Shown here one piece after another: positions 17,740 through 24,653 of a stretch of DNA of 64,000 nt (position 1 is its first letter; each line of letters opens with the position of its first letter). The notes beneath the pieces were generated by a model, which worked only from the letters and a program-made list of their open reading frames with translations, made no database searches and was not told where the DNA came from. The DNA is from Thermoplasmata archaeon (GTDB lineage Archaea; Thermoplasmatota; Thermoplasmata; Lutacidiplasmatales; UBA184): NCBI GenBank assembly GCA_027365105.1, contig DAHXNZ010000004.1, positions 1 through 64,000 on the forward strand, given 5' to 3'. The position numbers and the translations under genes are program-made.

Positions 17740-18735
17740 ATGAGCGAAAATCCCCCCGACGAAGGTATCGGCCTCCTCTCCGGCGAACCCCCGGCGGCCC
17801 CACCGAGCCGGGGCGGCGCACCGAGCCCGACCGAACCGATTCCGGGCGCCCCGATCTCCCCGCCCCGTCCGGTGGCGCCGTCGGCCTCGACCCTCACCCT
17901 GAAGGCGGCCGACGACACCTCCCGCCACGTCACCGCCGGGACCGTCACCACCCTGTCGGTCGTCTTGACCAACGGCAACCCGACCGACCAGACCGTGACC
18001 CTCACCGCCGAGATCGCCTATACGTCGACCTACCCGGGCGAAGGCGCGGAGTGGCCGGTCTCCTGGATCCCCCCGGGGAAGCGGGCGTGGACCGAGATGG
18101 TCGTCCGCAAGCAGCAGGCGACCTTCCCGGTCGCCGGCGGCTCCTCGTTCCCGCTCTCCTTCGAGATCACCGCGCCGGTGGGCGTCCGCTACGGCGACCG
18201 GGTCGAGGTCCGCCTGACCGCCCAGGCCGCCGAGGGCGGTCCCCCGGCCAAGCTCACACTCGCCTGCATCGCCCGCCAGGCGGTCCTCGCGATCAAGACC
18301 TCCCGGGGGTACGAGCGGGAGGTCGCCGACACTCTGGCGGCCCGGGCGGAGGAGAAGCCCGACGTGCTGTTTTCCCTCCTGGTCCCGTCGGCGCTCCGGG
18401 GATATGTCTTCTCGGAGGGGATGAGCTTCGAGGGGGTCCACGAGATGCTCCGGGGAATCCGAAAGGCCCGCGGCCTCGTCGCCGGGGAAACGACCCTCAA
18501 GGAGGTCGAACCGCTCCTCGTCCCGAAGGTGACGGTCGAAGGGTTCGTCGAGGGCGCGATCGTCGAGCTCATCGCCGGCCCCTTCAAGGGGGAGAAGGCC
18601 CGGGTCAAGAAGATCGATCAGGCCAAGGAGGAGATCACCGTCGAGCTCATCGAGGCGGTGGTGCCGATCCCGGTCACGGTCCGGGGAGATCACGTTCGCA
18701 TGCTGGAGAAGGGAGGCGGTTCAAGTGGCGGATGA
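17740..18735 (+). CDS. spt5: Transcription elongation factor Spt5 with extra N-terminal beta-sandwich domain
   Basis: Spt5/NusG binds the RNA polymerase clamp and supports processive elongation. The C-terminal half (residues about 185-331) is the usual archaeal protein: NGN domain starting VLAIKTSRGYEREVADTL and KOW domain FVEGAIVELIAGPFKGEKAR. Archaeal Spt5 is normally about 150 residues; this one is 331. The extension has a Pro-rich, probably disordered stretch (1-50) and a Thr/Val-rich domain (about 52-182) resembling Ig-like/CARDB-like beta-sandwiches (LTLKAADDTSRHVTAGTVTT, VVLTNGNPTDQTVTLT). The fusion lies in one uninterrupted frame. Confidence 0.88.
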   Translation: MSENPPDEGIGLLSGEPPAAPPSRGGAPSPTEPIPGAPISPPRPVAPSASTLTLKAADDTSRHVTAGTVTTLSVVLTNGNPTDQTVTLTAEIAYTSTYPGEGAEWPVSWIPPGKRAWTEMVVRKQQATFPVAGGSSFPLSFEITAPVGVRYGDRVEVRLTAQAAEGGPPAKLTLACIARQAVLAIKTSRGYEREVADTLAARAEEKPDVLFSLLVPSALRGYVFSEGMSFEGVHEMLRGIRKARGLVAGETTLKEVEPLLVPKVTVEGFVEGAIVELIAGPFKGEKARVKKIDQAKEEITVELIEAVVPIPVTVRGDHVRMLEKGGGSSGG

Positions 18736-19183
18736 AGTGAGCGTTCTCGTCGAGGGCGGCAAGGCTTCGGCCGGGCCCCCGCTGGGTCCCGCGTTGGGCC
18801 CCCTCGGGGTCAACGTCGCCCAGGTCGTCCAGAAGATCAACGAACAGACGAAGCAGTTCGCGGGGATGCGGGTGCCCGTCGTGGTCCGGGTCGACCCGGC
18901 CACCCGGCAGTTCACGCTCGTGGTCGGCCGCCCGCCGGTCACCGCCCTGCTCCTCAAGGAGGCCGGCAAGGAGAAGGGGTCGGGGAAGTCCAAGGGCGAG
19001 GTCATCGGGGACGTTACCCTGGCCGCCATCCAGAAGATTGCGGAAGCCAAGGGAGATGACCTGTTCGGCGCCGATCTGGACGCGAAGATGAACCAGGTCC
19101 TGGGCACCTGCGTCTCGATGGGGCTCACCGTCGACGGGGAGGATCCCCGGGCGATCCTCAAGCGGCGCCGGGGCGCCGCATGA
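18725..19183 (+). CDS. rpl11: Large ribosomal subunit protein uL11
   Basis: Ribosomal stalk-base protein binding 23S rRNA at the GTPase centre. 152 residues. Seen: GPPLGPALGPLGVNVAQVV, the Pro-rich L11 N-terminal signature, and C-terminal VLGTCVSMGLTVDGEDPR. A GTG start lies inside the end of spt5 (11-nt overlap), so translation is probably coupled. The expected rpl1 gene does not follow. Confidence 0.95.
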   Translation: MADEVSVLVEGGKASAGPPLGPALGPLGVNVAQVVQKINEQTKQFAGMRVPVVVRVDPATRQFTLVVGRPPVTALLLKEAGKEKGSGKSKGEVIGDVTLAAIQKIAEAKGDDLFGADLDAKMNQVLGTCVSMGLTVDGEDPRAILKRRRGAA

Positions 19184-19476
19184 TGGGCGGCCCGGGGGGA
19201 CCTCCCCCCGATCTGGCCAATGCCGAGATCGTCGACTACCAGCCCTTGGAGGGCGACGGCCGGCTTCGGCTCAAGCTCAAGGACGGGTCGATCATCGAGG
19301 TGCGCCTCGAGATCATGAACATCCTGCGGGCGGGCAACGACGCCAACACGGGGCTCCCCACCTACATCGTCCAGTCGGCTCCCCTCGTGCGGCTCGTCGA
19401 GTGCCCCAAAGAACTGCGCAAGACGCCGCTCCGCCCCGGCGCGAAGGACGGAAAGTCGATCCCCGGCTTCGGCTGA
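19180..19476 (+). CDS. Small conserved-looking hypothetical protein
   Basis: Not recognised. 98 residues, starting in an ATGATG that overlaps the rpl11 stop, so it belongs to the ftsZ-secE-spt5-rpl11 transcript. The core LRLKLKDGSIIEVRLEIMNI and YIVQSAPLVRLVECP look like a small beta-rich, charged fold. It may be a lineage-specific partner of translation or transcription; this is inferred only from position. Confidence 0.65.
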   Translation: MMGGPGGPPPDLANAEIVDYQPLEGDGRLRLKLKDGSIIEVRLEIMNILRAGNDANTGLPTYIVQSAPLVRLVECPKELRKTPLRPGAKDGKSIPGFG

Positions 19477-19503
19477 CCGACCGCTTCGACGGAAAAAAGG
19501 GAG

Positions 19504-19525
19504 GCCCCGGGGACCCCGGGGCCGG
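19504..19525. terminator. Possible bidirectional hairpin between two convergent genes
   Basis: GGCCCCGG/CCGGGGCC inverted repeat with a short loop, preceded by GGAAAAAAGGG. It sits between the convergent 98-residue gene and hsp20. Archaeal termination usually relies on T-runs, so the hairpin's function is uncertain. Confidence 0.35.
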
Positions 19526-19531
19526 GATCGC

Positions 19532-20008
19532 CTACTGGATGGCGATCTTGACCTCGCCGGTCTCGGGCAACGGGTGAACCTTCGGCAGCTCGAGTTCGAG
19601 CAGGCCGTGGTTCATCTTGGCCTTGGCCTCGGTCCCGACGACCTCCTCGGGCAGCTCGAGCCGGCGGTAGAAACCGTTGTAGAATCGCTCCCGGTGGAGG
19701 TACGACGGTTCGTTCGATTCCTTGGTCTGCTCGAACTGCCCACGGATCTCCACGGTCGCTCCCCGGACCTTGAGGTCGAGGTTCTCCTTGGGGATGCCCG
19801 GCACCTCGGCGACGATCCTGTAGGCGCTTCCGGTGTCGACCACATCCACTCGCGCCGCCCGGGCGTCGGGCATGTCCCCCCGGAACAACCGGGCCGGGGC
19901 GCCCCCGAACGCGTCCAGGAAGTGGTCGTGGAGGTCATCGAAGGCGCGGTCGATCTGGCTCCACAGGTCGGTCGTCGGTCGGCTCACGATTTCGGTCGTC
20001 ATCTTCAT
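19532..20008 (-). CDS. Small heat-shock protein Hsp20
   Basis: ATP-independent holdase chaperone of the alpha-crystallin family. 158 residues. Seen: VDVVDTGSAYRIVAEVPGIP, KVRGATVEIRGQF, YLHRERFYNGFYRRLELPEEV and the C-terminal strand MNHGLLELELPK, the usual crystallin-domain landmarks, ending with the I-x-I-like motif KIAIQ. ATG 20008 is used; a second in-frame ATG is two codons later. A clear TATA box lies about 35 nt upstream and an AGAGGT ribosome-binding sequence directly precedes the start. Confidence 0.93.
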   Translation of the reverse strand: MKMTTEIVSRPTTDLWSQIDRAFDDLHDHFLDAFGGAPARLFRGDMPDARAARVDVVDTGSAYRIVAEVPGIPKENLDLKVRGATVEIRGQFEQTKESNEPSYLHRERFYNGFYRRLELPEEVVGTEAKAKMNHGLLELELPKVHPLPETGEVKIAIQ

Positions 20009-20039
20009 ACCTCTTACAGCAACGATATGTTAATGGTTC

Positions 20040-20047
20040 TATATAAA
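20040..20047 (-). promoter_or_regulatory. TATA box for hsp20
   Basis: TTTATATA on the minus strand within an unusually AT-rich upstream region (20010-20050), about 35 nt from the hsp20 ATG. Confidence 0.65.
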
Positions 20048-20144
20048 TGCTTCCAACGGTTCGCCGAGTTCCCTGACCCTCCGACGCGCCCGCCTCAACA
20101 GGTCGGGGGGAAACCCATAAAGAGCCGGCTCGGGTGGACGGAGC

Positions 20145-20471
20145 GTGACCGACCTCCAAGAGGATCCGGCAGTGCCTCCGATGGACCCCAAGGGAGATCC
20201 ACGGGCCGGCTACTTCATCGCCGGAGGGCTCCTGATCTTCCTCGGTTGGGGCCTGGCGGTCTTGGGGAACCTCCTGGCCCATCGGATGGCGCCGGCGAAC
20301 GGCCTGGTCGTCGGATGGATCCGGATCTTCCCGAGCCTCGGGGCGTATGCGTGGGGCGCCCTCGGCCTCGGCGTGGCGGCCGGTGCGCTCGGCGTGGCCC
20401 TCGTCTGGCTCGGCACCCAGACTCCGAAGGGGCCGTGGGTGCTTCCGGGCGTGCCCTATACCGAACCCTGA
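20145..20471 (+). CDS. Small membrane protein, two transmembrane helices
   Basis: Not recognised. 108 residues with two hydrophobic helices (GYFIAGGLLIFLGWGLAVLG and ALGLGVAAGALGVALVWLG) and a short charged N-terminus. GTG start after a CCATAAAG patch about 30 nt upstream that may be a TATA box. The 3' end overlaps the convergent phosphatase gene by 16 nt. Confidence 0.55.
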   Translation: MTDLQEDPAVPPMDPKGDPRAGYFIAGGLLIFLGWGLAVLGNLLAHRMAPANGLVVGWIRIFPSLGAYAWGALGLGVAAGALGVALVWLGTQTPKGPWVLPGVPYTEP

Positions 20472-21181
20472 GGGTTCGGGGCCGGCGGAAGGATCCGGCT
20501 GCGTCGGATCCCCTCGACGAAGCCGCGGGCGAAGGTGGCCCGGGTGACGATCCGGGCCGCCGAGCGCGCCCGGGCGCTCCCGTTCGGAAAGCTCACCCCG
20601 AGGCCGGCCGCCCTCAGCATCGCGACGTCGTTGTCGCCGTCCCCGAGCACGACCGCGTCGGCGACCGTCCGCCCCCGGGCCGCGAGGGCGGTCCGGAGCG
20701 CCGGGAGCTTCCCCGCGCCCGGGGCCATGAGGTGGATCGCGTAGCCGGAGTGCTCCACCCGGACCGGCACCCCCTTCACCGCACGACGGACCGACGCCGC
20801 GGAGACCGACGGCTCCAGGACGACTTCGGTCTCCCTCCAGCGGTCGGTCAGCAGGCGTCGGACCGGTAGCCCGGAGGCCCGCAAGCGCCGGTAGGCGACT
20901 CGCGCCGGTCGGGGGTCGGCGAGCCGGACGATCCGGGACGGATCCCGGACCGGATCGTACAGTATGCCTCCGTTCTCGGCGAGGATCGGTCCGGTCAGCC
21001 CGAGGGAGCGCTGCAGTGCCAGGGCGATCGGCAACGCGTTGCCCGTCGCGAGAAGGACCGGGATCCCGGCGGCTTCCAGGGCCCGGACCTGGGCGATCGC
21101 CGCCGGGTCGAGATGCCGGGCCCGGTCGGTCAGGGTCCCGTCGACGTCGGTGACGACGACGCTCAGTCCGGGGGGGCTCAT
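20456..21181 (-). CDS. Phosphoglycolate phosphatase, archaeal HAD type
   Basis: HAD-superfamily hydrolase predicted to dephosphorylate 2-phosphoglycolate. 241 residues. Seen: motif I VVVTDVDGTLTD, motif II LLATGN, the Cof-type cap with GPILAENGGILYD, a lysine in APGAGKLPAL, and motif IV VLGDGDNDVAML. It matches the archaeal TA0175-type phosphoglycolate phosphatases; other sugar-phosphate substrates cannot be excluded. The start overlaps the gatE stop by 4 nt, so it is the last gene of the gatD-gatE operon. Confidence 0.85.
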   Translation of the reverse strand: MSPPGLSVVVTDVDGTLTDRARHLDPAAIAQVRALEAAGIPVLLATGNALPIALALQRSLGLTGPILAENGGILYDPVRDPSRIVRLADPRPARVAYRRLRASGLPVRRLLTDRWRETEVVLEPSVSAASVRRAVKGVPVRVEHSGYAIHLMAPGAGKLPALRTALAARGRTVADAVVLGDGDNDVAMLRAAGLGVSFPNGSARARSAARIVTRATFARGFVEGIRRSRILPPAPNPQGSV

Positions 21182-23052
21182 GGGGTGGGGGCCCCCGGGG
21201 CGCGGTCCCGGAGCGCCTTACGGAGGGCCTCGGCGATCTCCCGTCCGTCGCGGCGCCCCCGGACCTCCCGCATGAGGTCGCCCATGAGCGGGGAGAAGGC
21301 TCCCGCGCCGCGCTGACGAACCAGGTCGGCGTTGCGATCGACCAGGGCCTCCGCAAGCCGGGACAGCTCCTCCATCGACAGGCCGGTGAACCCGGCCTCG
21401 GCAATCGCCTGCCGAACGTCCGGCGAGGCTCCCTGCGCCTTCAGGGCGGCGAGGATCTTGGGCAGTCCCTCCTTCGCGAACTCCCCGGCTTCGCAGGCCC
21501 GCAGCAGCTCGTCCATCCGTTCGGCCGAAAGGTCGAACGCCGCGTCACCGGCCGCCGTGGCGGCCGGCAGGTCCTGGGTCAGGAACCGGGCGACCAGGGC
21601 AGCAGATCGGCCCTGCGCCACGAGAGTTTCGAGGAGCCCGGCCTGACCCGAGACGACCAGCTGGCCGGCGATCTCGGCCGGCAGACCGTACTGCCGGGTC
21701 AGCCGCGCCCGTCGGTCCGCCGGGCGCTCTGGGAGGGTCGAGCGCAGCCGCTCAAGCCGCCCGGGGTCGATCCGGATCGGGGGGATATCGGTCTCCGGGT
21801 ACATCCGAAAACGCCCCGGGATCGGACGGGAGTAGCGGCTCCGCCCATCGGGGAGCGGATCCCGGGTCTCGCCCGGAACCCCTTCGAGTGCCGCGGTGGC
21901 GCGCCGCGCGACCGCCTCCAGGGCCCGGAGGAGCAGGCGCCGGTCGGTCCCGGCGACCAGCACAAACGCGTCGGCGCCTCCGACGCCGAGCTGTTCGCGG
22001 AGCGGCCGCAGCCGATCCTCGCCGATCTCGGGGTTCGGAAGCTCGTCGGAGTGCAGGAGGCCGTTGAGGCCGCACGCCCGGGCCTGGTCGGCGAGCTCCC
22101 GGCCCAGTCGCTCGGTCGTGCCCGGCAACGACCGGAGAAGGCCGGCGTAGCCGGGCAGCCGCAACCCGAGGACCTGGCCGTGGCGGCGGAGCGCCTGCCC
22201 GATCGGCCCGGTCGCCACCCCTTGGAGGGTGTCGGTCAGATCGGCCGGCGGGCCCCGGGGCGCGGTCGCTCCACGCCCCCGGAGCGACTCGCGCACGGCG
22301 AGCAGCATCTTTTGGCGGGCTGCCTCCCGTTCGACATACTCGGGGAGGAGCCGGAGCTCCTGCGCTCCCTTGATCTCGACGCGGCAGCCTCCCTCGATGG
22401 AGACATTGAGATCCTCCCGGATCGTTCCGATCCCTCGCCGGACCCGTTCCGTGGCGCGGAGGAGTGCCCCGATCTCCTCGGCGACCCGGCGGGCCTCCTC
22501 ACCGCTCTCCATCTCGGGCTGCGTGCTGATCTCGATGAGCGGGACCCCCAGCCGGTCGAGCCGGTAGGTGACGATCCCCTCCGTCTCGGCAACCTTGCGG
22601 GCGGCATCCTCCTCGAGGCAGATCGACTGGAGAGCGATGCGTCGGCCCTCCACCTCCACGTAGCCCCCGACCGCGATGAGCGAGGTCCGCTGGAAGCCGG
22701 AGGTGTTCGACCCGTCGACGACGATCTTCCGCATCACCTCGATCTCGTCGACGGGCCGGGCGTGGAGGAGGAGCGCCATGGTGAGGGCGACGTCCAGGGC
22801 GTCGGGATCGAGTTCGGTCGGGGGCTCCTCGTCCAGGTCCACGAGGCAGTTCGAGGGACCCCATTCGTAGCGGTAGACCGATTCCCGGGCGGCCTGGAAC
22901 TCGGCCGCAGGGTCGATGCCCATCTCCTCACCCGACGCGACCCTCAGCCGGCGCTCGACCGTGCCCTGGACGGTCTCGGTGAGTTCGACCGGGCATCGGC
23001 AGTGCAGCTTCCGGGGGGCCAGCTGCTGATGAATCTCGAGTCCGACCTTCAT
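21178..23052 (-). CDS. gatE: Glu-tRNA(Gln) amidotransferase subunit E
   Basis: tRNA-binding kinase/transamidase subunit of the archaeal GatDE, which makes Gln-tRNA(Gln) from Glu-tRNA(Gln). 624 residues, full length. Seen: GLEIHQQLAPRKLHCRCP at the N-terminus, LVDLDEEPP, the GatB/E cradle motifs ICLEEDAARK and DRLGVPLIEISTQPEMESGEE, an AspRS-like insertion (about residues 270-420), MYPETDIPPIRI, and the helical YqeY-like tail. The start overlaps the gatD stop by 4 nt (ATGA), indicating translational coupling. Confidence 0.95.
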   Translation of the reverse strand: MKVGLEIHQQLAPRKLHCRCPVELTETVQGTVERRLRVASGEEMGIDPAAEFQAARESVYRYEWGPSNCLVDLDEEPPTELDPDALDVALTMALLLHARPVDEIEVMRKIVVDGSNTSGFQRTSLIAVGGYVEVEGRRIALQSICLEEDAARKVAETEGIVTYRLDRLGVPLIEISTQPEMESGEEARRVAEEIGALLRATERVRRGIGTIREDLNVSIEGGCRVEIKGAQELRLLPEYVEREAARQKMLLAVRESLRGRGATAPRGPPADLTDTLQGVATGPIGQALRRHGQVLGLRLPGYAGLLRSLPGTTERLGRELADQARACGLNGLLHSDELPNPEIGEDRLRPLREQLGVGGADAFVLVAGTDRRLLLRALEAVARRATAALEGVPGETRDPLPDGRSRYSRPIPGRFRMYPETDIPPIRIDPGRLERLRSTLPERPADRRARLTRQYGLPAEIAGQLVVSGQAGLLETLVAQGRSAALVARFLTQDLPAATAAGDAAFDLSAERMDELLRACEAGEFAKEGLPKILAALKAQGASPDVRQAIAEAGFTGLSMEELSRLAEALVDRNADLVRQRGAGAFSPLMGDLMREVRGRRDGREIAEALRKALRDRAPGAPTP

Positions 23053-24368
23053 CGGGCACCCTCCGGGCGTCGACGGCCATCGAGATCACCGCACCGGTCG
23101 GTCGCGAGCAGCCGGCGGACCTCGTCGGGGTCCCGGCTCTGCCCGAGAGCCCAGAGCAGTTTGACATACGCCGTCTCGGGCAGGAGATCCTCGAGGAAAA
23201 GGACCCCGGCGCCCACCAGATCTCGCCCCGTGGCATAGACGTAGGGATCGACCCGGCCCTCCAGGCATTGGGTCGTCATCCCGACCACCACGCCCTGGGC
23301 GATCGCGGTTCGAATCCAAGGCAGGTGGATCTCGGCAACATGGCCGAGCCCGGTGCCGGCGAAGATGACCCCCCGGAGCCCTGCGCAGGCCGCCGCCGCC
23401 CGCTCCGCCGAAAGGCCGGGGTAGAACCAGAGCAGTCCGCCGGCGCCGGCATCGAGCGTGCCGTCGACACGGGGGGGACCGGGCCGGGGCGGACGAACCG
23501 GTCCGGAAAGATCGAGGGTGCCCTCGGTCCAGTACCCGAGCGGGGGAAGGTTCCGGGACTGGAAGGCGTCCCGGCGGGTCGAATGCATCTTCCGGACCCG
23601 GGTGCCGCGATGGAGGGCAAACCGGTGGGCCGAGAGATCGGCGTGCATCAGGACCACGACCTCGCCCAGGGGGGCGCGGCGGGCCACGCTCACCGCGGCC
23701 GCGAGGTTCTCGGGTCCGTCCGAGGAGGGCCGGTCGGGGGACCGCTGGGCACCGACGAGCACGACCGGGCCGGGGAGATCGACGAGCAGGAAGCCCAGAG
23801 CTGCGGCCGTGTAGCCGAGAGTGTCGGTCCCGTGGGCCACGACCACTCCCCGGGCACCGTCTCCGAACGCACGGACCACCTCGTGGGCGATCCGCACCCA
23901 GTCGTCGGGGGTGATGTTCTCACTCAGGCGGTCGACGACAGGGACGATACGGACCGGACCGTCCTGCTCGAGCTTCGGATAGAACGCCATGATCTCGGCC
24001 GCGGTCCGGACCGGTCGCACGCCCCCCGTGGCATAGTCGACGCGGGAGGCGATCGTCCCCCCCGTGGTGAGGAGCGCCACGGCCGGCCCCGACGGCGGGG
24101 GGGTTGGCCCCCGGGCGACCGGCTCCCCGGTTCTCTCGTCCCGGGGTTCGGCCGGGAGCAATCGGAACCGGGTTCCGGGGTCGATCCGGAGCCCGACATT
24201 ATAGCCGCTATCGAGTTTCAGGAGGAGGACCCGGTCTCCCGTCAGGTGGTGCAGCGGCATCACCCGTCCCGTCCAAACGGAACCGTCCGGGGATTGGATC
24301 TCGACCCGCTGTTCGACCGGCCAACGGCGGGCCACCTCCCAGGGGTCGGGACTCGGGTCGGTTCCCAT
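23049..24368 (-). CDS. gatD: Glu-tRNA(Gln) amidotransferase subunit D (asparaginase-like)
   Basis: Releases ammonia from glutamine or asparagine and channels it to GatE. 439 residues. Seen: an N-terminal beta-barrel (to about residue 80), then an L-asparaginase fold with ALLTTGGTIASRVDY (first catalytic Thr), VVVAHGTDTLGYTAAAL, VVLVGAQRSPDRPSSDGPEN and VVVLMHADLSAHR. First gene of gatD-gatE-phosphatase. ATG 24368 lies about 38 nt after a TATA box and diverges from tRNA-Arg. Confidence 0.95.
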   Translation of the reverse strand: MGTDPSPDPWEVARRWPVEQRVEIQSPDGSVWTGRVMPLHHLTGDRVLLLKLDSGYNVGLRIDPGTRFRLLPAEPRDERTGEPVARGPTPPPSGPAVALLTTGGTIASRVDYATGGVRPVRTAAEIMAFYPKLEQDGPVRIVPVVDRLSENITPDDWVRIAHEVVRAFGDGARGVVVAHGTDTLGYTAAALGFLLVDLPGPVVLVGAQRSPDRPSSDGPENLAAAVSVARRAPLGEVVVLMHADLSAHRFALHRGTRVRKMHSTRRDAFQSRNLPPLGYWTEGTLDLSGPVRPPRPGPPRVDGTLDAGAGGLLWFYPGLSAERAAAACAGLRGVIFAGTGLGHVAEIHLPWIRTAIAQGVVVGMTTQCLEGRVDPYVYATGRDLVGAGVLFLEDLLPETAYVKLLWALGQSRDPDEVRRLLATDRCGDLDGRRRPEGAR

Positions 24369-24403
24369 CGATGGTGGCCCTCGGGCCGACGAGACCGACG
24401 AGG

Positions 24404-24409
24404 TATAAA
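24404..24409 (-). promoter_or_regulatory. TATA box for gatDE operon
   Basis: TTTATA on the minus strand, about 38 nt upstream of the gatD ATG. Confidence 0.5.
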
Positions 24410-24444
24410 GGGGGAGACCGCCGGGCGCTGCCGTGTCTCCGTTC

Positions 24445-24452
24445 TTTTATAG
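24445..24452 (+). promoter_or_regulatory. TATA box for tRNA-Arg
   Basis: TTTTATAG about 45 nt upstream of the mature tRNA 5' end, allowing a short 5' leader for RNase P. Confidence 0.55.
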
Positions 24453-24495
24453 GACGTCCGTCTCGGCGCCGCCCGGCGCATGTCCGCCGCTTGGT

Positions 24496-24602
24496 GCCCG
24501 TGTGGGGTAGCTACGGATCCGGGAACCTTCCCGGTCTGCTATAGTGGATTATCCTAGAGGCCTGCGGAGCCTCAGACCTGGGTTCGAATCCCAGCACGGG
24601 CG
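24496..24602 (+). tRNA. tRNA-Arg(GCG) with a D-loop insertion (probable intron); integration target
   Basis: Acceptor strands GCCCGTG (24496-24502) and CACGGGC (24595-24601), discriminator G24602. Anticodon stem GAGGC/GCCTC around loop CTGCGGA gives anticodon GCG (24564-24566). T arm is CTGGG-TTCGAAT-CCCAG. The D arm is split: GGGTAG ends at 24510 and TGGATTATCC starts at 24545. The 34 nt between hold a strong CCGGGA/TCCCGG hairpin; TAGC (24508-24511) can pair with GCTA (24538-24541), leaving 3-nt bulges TAC and TAG, a relaxed bulge-helix-bulge. Removing 24511-24544 gives a 73-nt tRNA. The 3' end is the attL core of the mobile element. Confidence 0.88.
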
Positions 24603-24605
24603 TCT
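24588..24605 (+). repeat. attL core: 18-bp direct repeat in the tRNA-Arg 3' end
   Basis: ATCCCAGCACGGGCGTCT covers part of the T arm, the acceptor 3' strand and three nt beyond the tRNA. An identical copy is at 37436-37453 and a copy with one mismatch at 41978-41995. The location inside a tRNA 3' end next to an integrase gene is the classic archaeal integration arrangement. Confidence 0.9.
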
Positions 24606-24610
24606 ACCGC

Positions 24611-24623
24611 GCCTAACGAATAC
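24611..24623 (+). repeat. Integrase arm-type repeats beside attL
   Basis: GCCTAACG (24611-24618) and AACGAATAC (24615-24623) overlap here. GCCTAACG recurs in the same orientation at 37427-37434 and AACGAATAC recurs inverted at 37412-37420 and 37293-37301. Probable integrase binding sites; they also abut the integrase promoter. Confidence 0.55.
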
Positions 24624-24630
24624 CTTATTT
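24624..24630 (+). promoter_or_regulatory. TATA box for the integrase
   Basis: CTTATTT centred 27 nt before the integrase ATG, predicting a leaderless transcript. It directly follows the arm repeat, so integrase binding could repress its own gene. Confidence 0.5.
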
Positions 24631-24653
24631 GCCTCTCAACCTGTCCGCTTCCG

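Noticed and set aside
23301..23335. GGTTCGAATCC resembling a tRNA T-arm
   Set aside because: It lies in the gatD coding sequence and no cloverleaf can be built around it.
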